This document shows positions 1-7,081 of a stretch of DNA of 64,000 nucleotides, piece after piece. The position numbers and the translations under genes are program-made. The stretch's first letter is position 1, and every line of letters begins with the position of its first letter. The notes under the pieces were generated by a model. It ran no database searches, was not told the origin of the DNA, and was given only the letters and a program-made list of their open reading frames with translations. This stretch comes from VBDM01 sp035519135 (GTDB lineage Bacteria; Pseudomonadota; Gammaproteobacteria; Burkholderiales; SG8-39), in assembly GCA_035519135.1 (NCBI GenBank), contig DATIWX010000133.1:1-64000 (forward strand), in the 5' to 3' direction.

Positions 1-1068
1 CTTCACGTGCGCGGCCGGGATCGCGTAGACGCCGACCACCGCGCTCACGCTCTGGAAGGTCGCGATCAGGTTCCGGTCCGAGGATACGTACGCACCCAGC
101 GCCGCGAGCGTGTTGACGCGCAGGGCCAGGAAGCTGCCGTCCGCGTCGAGCGCGAGCTCCACCTCGCTCACGTTATCGCGCGCGTGCTCGTCCGCGAGGA
201 TCGCCTCGCTCCTCTCGCACACCCACTTCACCGGCCGGTGCAGCCTCTTCGCCGCCCACAGCAGCAACCGGTGCTCCGGGTACTGCGGCCCTTTCGCCCC
301 GAACCCGCCGCCGATGTCGCCGGCGATGACGTGGAGCCTGTTCTCGGGAATGCGGAACACGCTTCCCGCGAGGAGCTGGCGCATGCGGTGCGGGTACTGG
401 ACGTCGGTATGCAGCGTGTACTTGTCCTCGGCCGCCTCCCAGCTCGCCACCGCCCCGCGCGTCTCCATGTACTGGGCGTGCACGCGCGTGATCAGGTAGC
501 GCCGCTTCACCACGTGCGCAGCCGACGCAAAGGCCGCCTCCGTCGCGGCGCGGTTGCCCAGCTCGAACACGTTCGAGACGTTGTCCGGGCATTCGTCCCA
601 GACGGCGGGCGCGCCGGGCTTCGCCGCTTCCGCGGCCGAGGTGACCGCGGGAAGATCCTCGTAGTCGATTTCGATGAGCTCGGCGGCATCCTTCGCCTGC
701 CCGAGCGTCTCCGCGATCACCATCGCCAGCGGATCGCCGACGGTGCGCACACGGTCGCGCGCGAGCACCGGGTGCGCGCGCCAGAACATCGGCGAGCCGT
801 CGGGGCGCGTGCGCTTCAGCGTCGGCGAGGACGCGCCGAAGCCCTCGCGCGCATAGTCCTCGCCGGTGAAAACCGCCGTCACGCCGGCAGCGGCCGCCGC
901 CGCCTTCGTGTCGATCCTCACGATGCGCGCGTGCGCGTGCGGCGAGCGCAGCAGCACCGCGTAGAGCTGCCCCGGCAGGTTGACGTCGTGAACGAAGCGC
1001 CCCTCGCCGCGCAGGAGGCGCGGGTCCTCGAAGCGTGCGACCGGCTGGCCTATGCCGAACTCACCCAC
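1..1068 (-). CDS. Xanthine dehydrogenase/CO dehydrogenase-type molybdenum hydroxylase large subunit (CoxL-like), 3' end cut by window
   Basis: The first 356 codons of a molybdopterin-binding large subunit are present; the rest lies left of base 1. The N-terminus carries the family signature GIGQPVARFEDPRLLRGEG and then SPHAHARI; a glycine-rich cofactor loop, GDIGGGFGAKG, lies near residue 285. The start is GTG at 1068: the only in-frame codon run upstream is short and ends in the TGA stop of the preceding TctC gene (1081-1083). CGGAG about 15 bases upstream is a weak ribosome site. Such subunits hydroxylate aldehydes, purines, CO or N-heteroaromatics and need FAD and 2Fe-2S partners, which are not seen on this side. 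It is last in a run with the PrpF-like, SDR and TctC genes. Substrate unknown. Confidence 0.9.
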   Translation of the reverse strand, partial: MGEFGIGQPVARFEDPRLLRGEGRFVHDVNLPGQLYAVLLRSPHAHARIVRIDTKAAAAAAGVTAVFTGEDYAREGFGASSPTLKRTRPDGSPMFWRAHPVLARDRVRTVGDPLAMVIAETLGQAKDAAELIEIDYEDLPAVTSAAEAAKPGAPAVWDECPDNVSNVFELGNRAATEAAFASAAHVVKRRYLITRVHAQYMETRGAVASWEAAEDKYTLHTDVQYPHRMRQLLAGSVFRIPENRLHVIAGDIGGGFGAKGPQYPEHRLLLWAAKRLHRPVKWVCERSEAILADEHARDNVSEVELALDADGSFLALRVNTLAALGAYVSSDRNLIATFQSVSAVVGVYAIPAAHVK

Positions 1069-1080
1069 CCGCGCGGCGCC

Positions 1081-2055
1081 TCACTCCGGCGTGATCCCGG
1101 CCGCGCGCACGACCTTGCCCCAGCGCTCGATTTCCTCCGGGACGAATTTCGACAGGTACTCGGGCCCGCGGCGCTCGGGCGGCACGATCTCCAGGCCCAG
1201 GTCCTCGAGGCGCTTGCGCAGCGCGGGGTTGTCGAGCATGTCGCTCACCGCCTTGCTCATCCGCTGCACGATCGCGCTCGGCGTTCCCTTCGGGAAGAAG
1301 AAGGCGTTCCAGACGCTCGCCTCGACGCCCGCGAGGCCCTGCTCGCCGCTGGTCGCCAGCTCCGGAATGACCGAGGAGCGCTTCGCGGCCATCACCGCGA
1401 TGCCCTTCACGTTGCCCGACTTGGCCTGCGCAGCCCCGGTCTGGATGGTGTTGCACATGTAGTCGATACGTCCCGCGATCAGATCCTGCAGCGCCGGCCC
1501 TTCCCCGCGGTAGGGGATGTGCGTGACCTCGACGCCGATGGCGTTGTTCAGCAGCACGCAGGGCAGGTGCGTTCCCGCGCCGACTCCTGCCGAGCCGAAC
1601 TGCATCTTGGCGTGATTCGCCTTCACGTAGGCGATGAACTCCTGCAGGTTCGCGATCGGCAGGTCCTTGCGCGCATCCAGGATACGCGGCGACTCCGACA
1701 CCAGGCCCACCGGCGCGAAGTCGGTGGCGGCGTTGTAGAGGGGCTTCTTGTTGACCGACTGGCTGTAGGCGTGCGTCCCGGTGTTGCCGATGAGGAGGAG
1801 ATAGCCGTCGGGCTCGCCCTTGGCGACGCGCGCGCTTCCCACCATGCCGGCCGCCGCACCCATGTTCTCCGAGATGATCGGCTGCCCCAGGAGGTCGCCC
1901 AGGGCCTGAGCCTGGATGCGCGCGCTCGCATCGACCCCGCCGCCCGGGGCGAAGGGAATGACGAGGGTGATCGGCCGCAGGGGCCACTGCGCCGCGGCCG
2001 GGGCGCTCAGCGCGAGCGCCAGCAGGCTCAGATGTAGCGCGTGAAGCCGCCGCAT
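1081..2055 (-). CDS. Tripartite tricarboxylate transporter substrate-binding protein (Bug/TctC family)
   Basis: A 324-residue periplasmic binding protein. The signal peptide is roughly residues 1-22, ending in APAAAQ, followed by the typical Bug opening WPLRPITLVIPFAPGGGVDA. The motif HIPYRGEGPALQDLIAGRID in the middle is also family-typical. The ATG at 2055 overlaps the 3' end of the upstream SDR gene by 28 bases, implying translational coupling; starting later would remove the signal peptide. No TctA/TctB membrane genes occur in the window, so it is an orphan receptor, as is common in Burkholderiales. The ligand is probably a carboxylate from the neighbouring catabolic genes, but this is inference. 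Confidence 0.93.
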   Translation of the reverse strand: MRRLHALHLSLLALALSAPAAAQWPLRPITLVIPFAPGGGVDASARIQAQALGDLLGQPIISENMGAAAGMVGSARVAKGEPDGYLLLIGNTGTHAYSQSVNKKPLYNAATDFAPVGLVSESPRILDARKDLPIANLQEFIAYVKANHAKMQFGSAGVGAGTHLPCVLLNNAIGVEVTHIPYRGEGPALQDLIAGRIDYMCNTIQTGAAQAKSGNVKGIAVMAAKRSSVIPELATSGEQGLAGVEASVWNAFFFPKGTPSAIVQRMSKAVSDMLDNPALRKRLEDLGLEIVPPERRGPEYLSKFVPEEIERWGKVVRAAGITPE

Positions 2056-2813
2056 ACTTCCACCGTGGTCCCCGTCATGTAGCTGTTCTTCGCCGAGACG
2101 AGGAACGCGGCGACGTTGCCGATCTCCTCCGGCTCGGCCCAGCGTCCGAGCAGCGTCTGCGCGGCGATGCCGGCGCGCACCTGGTCGGCGGTGGTGTTGC
2201 GCACCTTCGCCATCGCCTCCGCGCGCGGACCCCAGGACTTGACGTTGGTGAACCCCGGACAGATGTTGTTCACCGTGATGCCTGCCGCGCCGAGCTCGGC
2301 CGCCGTGAGCTTGGAAAAGGCGATGATCGCCGAATTCGTCAGTGCGCTGCTCCAGGATCCAGCCAGCAGCTGTTTGCCGGTGACGCCCGACACGTTGAGG
2401 ATGCGCGCCGCGCGCGCCTTCTTGAGGAAGGGCAGCGCGTGCTTGGTCGTGTGCACCGCCGCCATCAGCTTGAGGTTGAGGATCTTCTCCCATTGCTCGG
2501 CGCTCAGGCTGTCGAGCGTTCCGGGAATCAGGCCGCCGACGTTGTTCACCAGGATGTCGATGCCGCCGAGCTGCGCCGCCGCCTCGGCGGCGAATTTCCT
2601 GCAGCCTTCCTCCGTGGAGAAATCGCTCACGATGCCCACGGCCTTCACGCCGAGCGCCTGCATCTCCTTCACCGCGGCGGCCAGGCCTTCCGCCCCGCGC
2701 GCCGAAAGCGCGACGTTGCAGCCTTCCTTCGCGAGCGCGGTGGCGATGGCATGGCCGATGCCCTGGCTCGATCCGCTGATCGCGGCGTTTCTTCCCTTCA
2801 GTCCCAGATCCAT
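2028..2813 (-). CDS. SDR family oxidoreductase lacking the catalytic tyrosine
   Basis: A 261-residue short-chain dehydrogenase/reductase with a Rossmann nucleotide motif SGSSQGIG at residues 13-20, NNVGG at 90-94 and the active-site serine region NVSGV at 140-144. Lys168 is present, but the position four residues before it, where the YxxxK tyrosine belongs, is Ile164 (run NSAIIAFSK). Either it catalyses a different reaction, uses another acid, or is inactive. Its 3' end overlaps the TctC start, and it lies 45 bases after the PrpF-like gene, so the three are probably one transcript. The ATG at 2813 is the obvious start. Confidence 0.9.
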   Translation of the reverse strand: MDLGLKGRNAAISGSSQGIGHAIATALAKEGCNVALSARGAEGLAAAVKEMQALGVKAVGIVSDFSTEEGCRKFAAEAAAQLGGIDILVNNVGGLIPGTLDSLSAEQWEKILNLKLMAAVHTTKHALPFLKKARAARILNVSGVTGKQLLAGSWSSALTNSAIIAFSKLTAAELGAAGITVNNICPGFTNVKSWGPRAEAMAKVRNTTADQVRAGIAAQTLLGRWAEPEEIGNVAAFLVSAKNSYMTGTTVEVCGGFTRYI

Positions 2814-2858
2814 GTCTTCCCTCCCCTGTTCCCGGTTATCAGAGTGTTCGGCAAAGCA

Positions 2859-3941
2859 TCAGTCGAGGAGCGCGGCCGGGACGTAAACGTGCCCGTCGAA
2901 GATCCGCCGCGCGGTGCGCACGAACGAGGCGCGCTCGACCACCGGCTCGGCGCCCGAGCGCTTGGTGACGAGGTCCACCTCGATGCGACCGGAGGGATGC
3001 TCGATCGCGAGCACGCCTCCCGAGAACCCTTTCGGCTCGACCAAGCGGCTCGCCACGGTGCCGGGCAGGACCGCGGCAGTGGCGACGGCGAGCGCGCCGG
3101 TCACCGCGTGCGCCTTGTGGCAGGCGTGCGGCGTGAAGTAGCGCGAGGCGATGCCTCCGCCTTGAGCGGGCCGCGAGACCAGCGCCGGCTTGGGGACGAC
3201 GAGCTTGGCGACATCGCCCATGCCCATGCGCCGTCCCGCCTCGAGGCGGATCGCCTCGATCCTCTGCATCAGGGCGCGGTCGGCGTCGAGCTCCTGAGGC
3301 GATTCGCGTCCGGTCTTGCCGAGGGCCTCGGCCGCCATGATGACGAGCGGCATCGCCATGTCGATGCAGGTCGCCTCCACGCCCTGGATCGTGTCGAGCG
3401 TGTTTCCGGTCGGCAGGAGCTTGCCGGTCACCGCGCCGAGCGCGTCCAGGAACGTGAGCTTGATCGGCGCCGCCGGGTCGCTCACGCCGTCGATTCGCGT
3501 CTCGCCCTCGTACTGGACCTGCCCTCCCGGCGTCTGCACGATCGCTTCGATCAGGGTCTCCGTATTGACGTTGTAGATGCGCACCATCGTGGTCGGACTC
3601 TTCGCCTGGATCAGACCGGTCTCGATCGCGAACGGGCCCACGCCGGCGAGCATGTTGCCGCAGTTGGGCTTGGTGTCGACGAAGGCGTCGTTGACCGACA
3701 CCTGCGCGAACAGGTAGTCGACGTCGGCGCCCTCGTGCTTCGAGGGGCTGACGATCGCGACCTTGCTGGTGAGCGTATTCGATCCTCCGATTCCGTCCAC
3801 CTGCAGCGCGTGCGGCGAACCCATCACGGCGAGCAGCACTGCATCCCGCTTCGCGGGATCGGACGGCAAGTCGGAAGCGAGGAAATAAGGGCCCCGGGAA
3901 GTCCCGCCGCGCATCAACACGCAAGGTATGCGGCGCTGCAT
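2859..3941 (-). CDS. PrpF/GalD family protein, probable 4-oxalomesaconate tautomerase
   Basis: A 360-residue member of the PrpF fold family (diaminopimelate-epimerase-like). Family motifs are MRGGTSRGPYFLASDLP at about residue 10, MGSPHALQVDGIGGSNTLTS at 40-59 and PNCGNMLAGVGPFAIETG near 92-109. The last one and the overall layout resemble GalD, which interconverts keto and enol forms of 4-oxalomesaconate in gallate/protocatechuate 4,5-cleavage. The methylitaconate isomerase role of PrpF is the alternative, but no prpBCD or acnD genes are nearby. It is first in the run with the SDR, TctC and CoxL-type genes, which favours aromatic catabolism. Confidence 0.82.
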   Translation of the reverse strand: MQRRIPCVLMRGGTSRGPYFLASDLPSDPAKRDAVLLAVMGSPHALQVDGIGGSNTLTSKVAIVSPSKHEGADVDYLFAQVSVNDAFVDTKPNCGNMLAGVGPFAIETGLIQAKSPTTMVRIYNVNTETLIEAIVQTPGGQVQYEGETRIDGVSDPAAPIKLTFLDALGAVTGKLLPTGNTLDTIQGVEATCIDMAMPLVIMAAEALGKTGRESPQELDADRALMQRIEAIRLEAGRRMGMGDVAKLVVPKPALVSRPAQGGGIASRYFTPHACHKAHAVTGALAVATAAVLPGTVASRLVEPKGFSGGVLAIEHPSGRIEVDLVTKRSGAEPVVERASFVRTARRIFDGHVYVPAALLD

Positions 3942-4041
3942 TTCAGGCGTCGGTCGGCACAGGAATACGGGCGGGCACGGCGGTGTTTACAGGCATTGTG
4001 CGGAAGATCAGACTGTGATCGTACCTCATCGCGGAGGGATC

Positions 4042-4518
4042 ATGCCAAGAACCCTTCTTGCCCTCGCCCTCGCCGCGTCGCTCTGGGGCTGCGCCGCCGT
4101 TTCGCCGGTCAGGAGCGGGGCGGACGCGGCACAGGTCGAGGCAAGGATGGGCAGGCCCGAGACCGTGCACAGGAATTCCGATGGCTCCGAAACCTGGGAG
4201 TACCCGGGGGGACCCCTCGGGCGCCAGACTTACATGGTGACGCTGGGTCCCGACCGCGCGGTGCGCGACGTGCAACAGGTCTTGAGCGAGGAGTATTTCT
4301 CGAAGGTGGCGCCGGGCATGTCGCGCGAGGATGTGCGGCGCCTGCTCGGAAAGCCCGCCGAGGTAGCGACGTACGCCGCCCGTGACGAGGAGGTGTGGTC
4401 CTGGCGCTACCAGCAGCAGAGCGCCATGTTCTTCCACGTCCTGTTCGACCGCAGCACGGGAACGGTCAGGAAGGCCGAGAGGCTGGAAGAAATCCAGATG
4501 ATGGACCATGACATGTAA
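4042..4518 (+). CDS. SmpA/BamE-like outer membrane lipoprotein, first of a tandem pair
   Basis: A 158-residue lipoprotein. The start is the ATG at 4042, preceded by a strong GGAGGG site seven bases upstream; an upstream in-frame extension has no such site. The signal peptide ends in the lipobox LWGC. The mature part has two copies of a BamE-like element: DAAQVEARMGRPETV, then GMSREDVRRLLGKPAEV, followed by DEEVWSWRY. The fold usually mediates protein contacts at the outer membrane; the specific role here is unknown. The stop overlaps the start of the next, paralogous gene by 11 bases. These are the only plus-strand genes within the minus-strand catabolic block. Confidence 0.85.
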   Translation: MPRTLLALALAASLWGCAAVSPVRSGADAAQVEARMGRPETVHRNSDGSETWEYPGGPLGRQTYMVTLGPDRAVRDVQQVLSEEYFSKVAPGMSREDVRRLLGKPAEVATYAARDEEVWSWRYQQQSAMFFHVLFDRSTGTVRKAERLEEIQMMDHDM

Positions 4519-5029
4519 GCCGCTGCCGTGGCGCCCGGGTGCCGGGGTTCGCGGCGCGGCCGCCGCGCTGATCGCTCTTGCACTGGCGGGCTGCGGCGGC
4601 TTTTCCAGCATCGCCCCCGGCGATTCGGCGCAGTCGGTCACCGGCCGCGTCGGCAAGCCCACGACTGTCTGGAAAAACGGCGACGGCTCGGAGCTGTGGC
4701 AGTACCCCCAGGGCTACTACGCCACGCAGACCTTTATCGTCACCGTCGACGCCAATCGGCGGGTCGAGGAAGTCCACCAGGCGCTGAGCGAGCCGTATTT
4801 TTCCAGGGTGCAGGCCGGCATGATGCGCGACGACGTGCTCCGGCTTCTGGGCCGACCCCGGGAGATCTGGTACTTCGGGGCCCGCGACGAGGAAGTCTGG
4901 ACCTGGCGCTACTACGACACGGCCTACATGTTCTTCAATGTGATCTTCGACCGCGCACGAGGCACCGTGAGGAGCGTGCAGCGGCTGGAAGAGGTGCCGC
5001 CGCCGAGCGGCGGCGCACGCCCCGGCTGA
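4508..5029 (+). CDS. SmpA/BamE-like lipoprotein, second of the tandem pair
   Basis: A 173-residue lipoprotein with lipobox LAGC at about residue 28. It is clearly paralogous to the gene before it: it shares a DGSE-[TL]W-[EQ]YP segment, a GMxRxDVxRLLGxP segment, DEEVW(S/T)WRY and a final FDRxxGTVRxxxRLEE. Its ATG lies inside the end of the first gene (11-base overlap in another frame), so the pair is co-translated. A local duplication followed by divergence is the simplest origin. Function unknown; envelope location is predicted from the lipobox. The gene ends 12 bases before the convergent decarboxylase-family gene. Confidence 0.85.
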   Translation: MTCKPLPWRPGAGVRGAAAALIALALAGCGGFSSIAPGDSAQSVTGRVGKPTTVWKNGDGSELWQYPQGYYATQTFIVTVDANRRVEEVHQALSEPYFSRVQAGMMRDDVLRLLGRPREIWYFGARDEEVWTWRYYDTAYMFFNVIFDRARGTVRSVQRLEEVPPPSGGARPG

Positions 5030-5041
5030 GGCGCGTCGCCT

Positions 5042-5428
5042 TCAGGAGCGTCGGCTCTCGTCGTATTCCTTCATCGCCTCGCGCGCGAGCCTGAAGGCCT
5101 CGACGCCCGCCGGCACGCCGCAGTACACCGATACCTGGAGCAGGACTTCGCGGATCTCCTCGCGGCTGCAGCCGTTGGTGAGGGCGCCCTTCACATGCAC
5201 CTTGAACTCGTGCGGCCGGTTGAGAGCCGAGAGCATCGCGAGGTTGATGAGGCTGCGCGTCTTGCGCGGGAACGGCCGCGTCCACAGCCAGCCCCAGCAG
5301 GCTTCCGTCGCGTATTCCTGCATCGGCATGCTGAAGTCGTCGGCGCCCTTCAGGTTGCGCTCGACGTAGTCTGCGCCGAGCACTTCCTTGCGCACGGCGA
5401 GGCCCTTGTCCCACAGTTCTTTTACCAT
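5042..5428 (-). CDS. Carboxymuconolactone decarboxylase family protein (PcaC-like)
   Basis: A 128-residue single-domain protein of the usual length for 4-carboxymuconolactone decarboxylase. The family pattern runs from TRSLINLAMLSALNRPHEFK to HVKGALTNGCSREEIREVLLQ (about residues 57-98), then YCGVPAGVEAF. PcaC removes CO2 from 4-carboxymuconolactone in the beta-ketoadipate pathway. There is no AhpD-type CxxC, which argues against a peroxidase-type member. It is last in the run after the FAH hydrolase and FMN reductase genes. No pcaB or pcaD is seen, so the true substrate may be another lactone or gamma-keto acid. Confidence 0.82.
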   Translation of the reverse strand: MVKELWDKGLAVRKEVLGADYVERNLKGADDFSMPMQEYATEACWGWLWTRPFPRKTRSLINLAMLSALNRPHEFKVHVKGALTNGCSREEIREVLLQVSVYCGVPAGVEAFRLAREAMKEYDESRRS

Positions 5429-5465
5429 TGCGATCTTCCTTCCGGTTGGTTTGACGCCAATACGA

Positions 5466-6398
5466 TCACGCGATCCCGTGCACCAGCTCGCCGATGTTCT
5501 CGATCCACAGCTTGACGGTGTCGCCGGCCTTGAGGAAGCGGCCGCGACCCATGCCGACCCCGGCCGGCGTCCCGGTGAGTACGAGGTCGCCCGGGTGGAG
5601 GGTCACGCGCGAGGACAGCATCGCGATCTGCTCGGCGGTGTCGAAGATGAGCCTGCTCGTGTGCGAGTCCTGCATCAGCTCGCCGTTGACCCACAGCCTG
5701 AGGCCAAGCCGGTGCGGATCGCCGATGTCGCCCGCCGGCACGATCCAGGGACCGAGCGGGCAGGAACCGTCGAAGCACTTCTGGCTGACCCAGTCGTAGT
5801 GGAACGGCGAGCCCGGCGGATTCTTGTCGCGCTTCATCGCGTCGCGCGCCGAAAGGTCGTTGGCGATGGTGTAGCCGGCGACGCAGGCGAGCGCCTTGTC
5901 GGCGGACACGTCCTTCGCCGTCTTGCCGATCACCGCTACGAGCTCGACTTCCCAGTCCACCTTCTGCGAATAGGCCGGCAGCCCGACTTTCGCGCCGGGC
6001 CCGACCACGGAGCTTCTCGAGGTCTTCACGAAATGCCAGGGCTTCTCGCCGAGCTCCTTCATCGTCGGCCCCGGCTCCTTGCCCTGGGCCCGCGCCATCT
6101 CGGCCATGTGGTCGGTGTAGTTCGCGCCCGCGCAGTAGATGTTGCCCGGGTAGAGTACCGGCGCGAGCAGCTTCACGCGCGCGAGCGGCGTGCCCTTCGC
6201 CTTGCTCTTCCCCGTAGCGATGCGCCTGGCGAACGCGGCGAACTCCCGCTGCGCCTTCGCCCATTCCTGCAGCGTGCCGAGAACGGATGACCACGCCGGT
6301 TTGCCGGTGGCGCGCGCCGCGTCGTAGACCTGCCCGTCCACCAGCAGGCCGGCGCGCGCCTCGCCGCCGGATCGATAACTCAGCAATCGGTAGCTCAT
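5466..6398 (-). CDS. Fumarylacetoacetate hydrolase (FAH) family protein
   Basis: A 310-residue FAH-superfamily enzyme. It has the catalytic His-Glu pair in NYTDHMAE (His97, Glu100) and the divalent-metal acidic residues Glu150, Glu152 and Asp181 (DWEVELVAVIGK and ANDLSARD). The C-terminal LTGTPAGVGMGRG loop is typical. Members hydrolyse acyl-pyruvates or hydrate/decarboxylate 2-oxo-dienoates from meta-cleavage pathways. The gene is followed by the carboxymuconolactone decarboxylase-like gene and preceded by the FMN reductase with 10-base spacing, in keeping with a lower aromatic pathway. The exact reaction cannot be fixed from sequence. Confidence 0.88.
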   Translation of the reverse strand: MSYRLLSYRSGGEARAGLLVDGQVYDAARATGKPAWSSVLGTLQEWAKAQREFAAFARRIATGKSKAKGTPLARVKLLAPVLYPGNIYCAGANYTDHMAEMARAQGKEPGPTMKELGEKPWHFVKTSRSSVVGPGAKVGLPAYSQKVDWEVELVAVIGKTAKDVSADKALACVAGYTIANDLSARDAMKRDKNPPGSPFHYDWVSQKCFDGSCPLGPWIVPAGDIGDPHRLGLRLWVNGELMQDSHTSRLIFDTAEQIAMLSSRVTLHPGDLVLTGTPAGVGMGRGRFLKAGDTVKLWIENIGELVHGIA

Positions 6399-6408
6399 GC
6401 GCTCCCCT

Positions 6409-6981
6409 CTAGGAAAAAGCCCGCTTCATCCGCGTGATCCAGTCCTCGAACGCAAGCATCTGCTCGGTGAGAAACTTGCGCGTCGTCTCGTCGGTCAGCT
6501 TGCCGTCGGGCCCGAACTTGGTCGGCGCCATCCCGATGAACACCTCCGGCCGCGCCAGCCATTGCACGCCCAGGCCGGAAAGGATGCGGCGCAGGTCGTA
6601 CTGGACCCTCGCGCCGCCGACCGGGCCGCGGCTGGCGCTGAACACCGCCGCCGGCTTGTTCTGGAAGGGTTGCGGTTCGAAGCGCGACATCCAGTCGATC
6701 GCGTTCTTGAGCGCCGCCGAGAGCGACCAGTTGTACTCGGGCGAGGCGAACAGCAGCGCGTCCGCCGCGAGAATCTCCTCGCGCAGCCGCGTCGCCCCGG
6801 CGGGAAAGCCCTTCTCCTGCAGGTCGAGGTTATAGATCGGCAGGTCGGCGATGCTGGTGATCTGGAGCTTCAGGCTCGCCGGCATCAGCTCGCCGGCGAC
6901 CTTCAGCGCGGCCATGTTGTAGGACTTCTGCCTCAGGCTGCCGCAGATTCCTAGGACTTTGTACGTTGCAGTGGTGTTCAC
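6409..6981 (-). CDS. NADPH-dependent FMN reductase family flavoprotein
   Basis: A 190-residue flavodoxin-like reductase. The FMN phosphate loop is GSLRQKSYN (residues 14-22) and the second signature SPEYNWSLSAALKNAIDW lies at about 80-97. This matches ChrR/azoreductase/FMN reductase proteins that reduce quinones, chromate or free FMN with NAD(P)H. The start is GTG at 6981, about 35 bases after an intergenic palindrome (7017-7079) that separates it from the IorB-like gene. It may supply reduced flavin or protect against quinones formed in aromatic breakdown (inference). Confidence 0.9.
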   Translation of the reverse strand: MNTTATYKVLGICGSLRQKSYNMAALKVAGELMPASLKLQITSIADLPIYNLDLQEKGFPAGATRLREEILAADALLFASPEYNWSLSAALKNAIDWMSRFEPQPFQNKPAAVFSASRGPVGGARVQYDLRRILSGLGVQWLARPEVFIGMAPTKFGPDGKLTDETTRKFLTEQMLAFEDWITRMKRAFS

Positions 6982-7016
6982 GTCTTCTCGCTCTTAGTTG
7001 AAATCCGGTCCGGTGA

Positions 7017-7079
7017 AACCCGGGACAGACCACGTTTCTTCCGCTCATCCCCTGCTGAAAACGTGGTCTGTCCCCGGTT
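7017..7079. repeat. REP-like palindromic element, copy 1
   Basis: Arms at 7017-7037 and 7059-7079 are complementary over 21 bases with one mismatch. The outer core is AACCsGGGACAGACC and the inner arm is ACGTTT. The loop is about 21 bases. It lies between the iorB-like stop (7082) and the FMN reductase start. Two relatives occur at 15350-15429 and 48484-48565. In RNA it would form a long stem, plausible for mRNA 3'-end protection or attenuation. There is no T-run for an intrinsic terminator. Confidence 0.9.
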
Positions 7080-7081
7080 GT

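Noticed and set aside
7..2037. Long plus-strand frame (676 codons) at the left edge
   Set aside because: It is the mirror of the CoxL-like and TctC genes; it is Arg/Ala/His-rich and matches no family.
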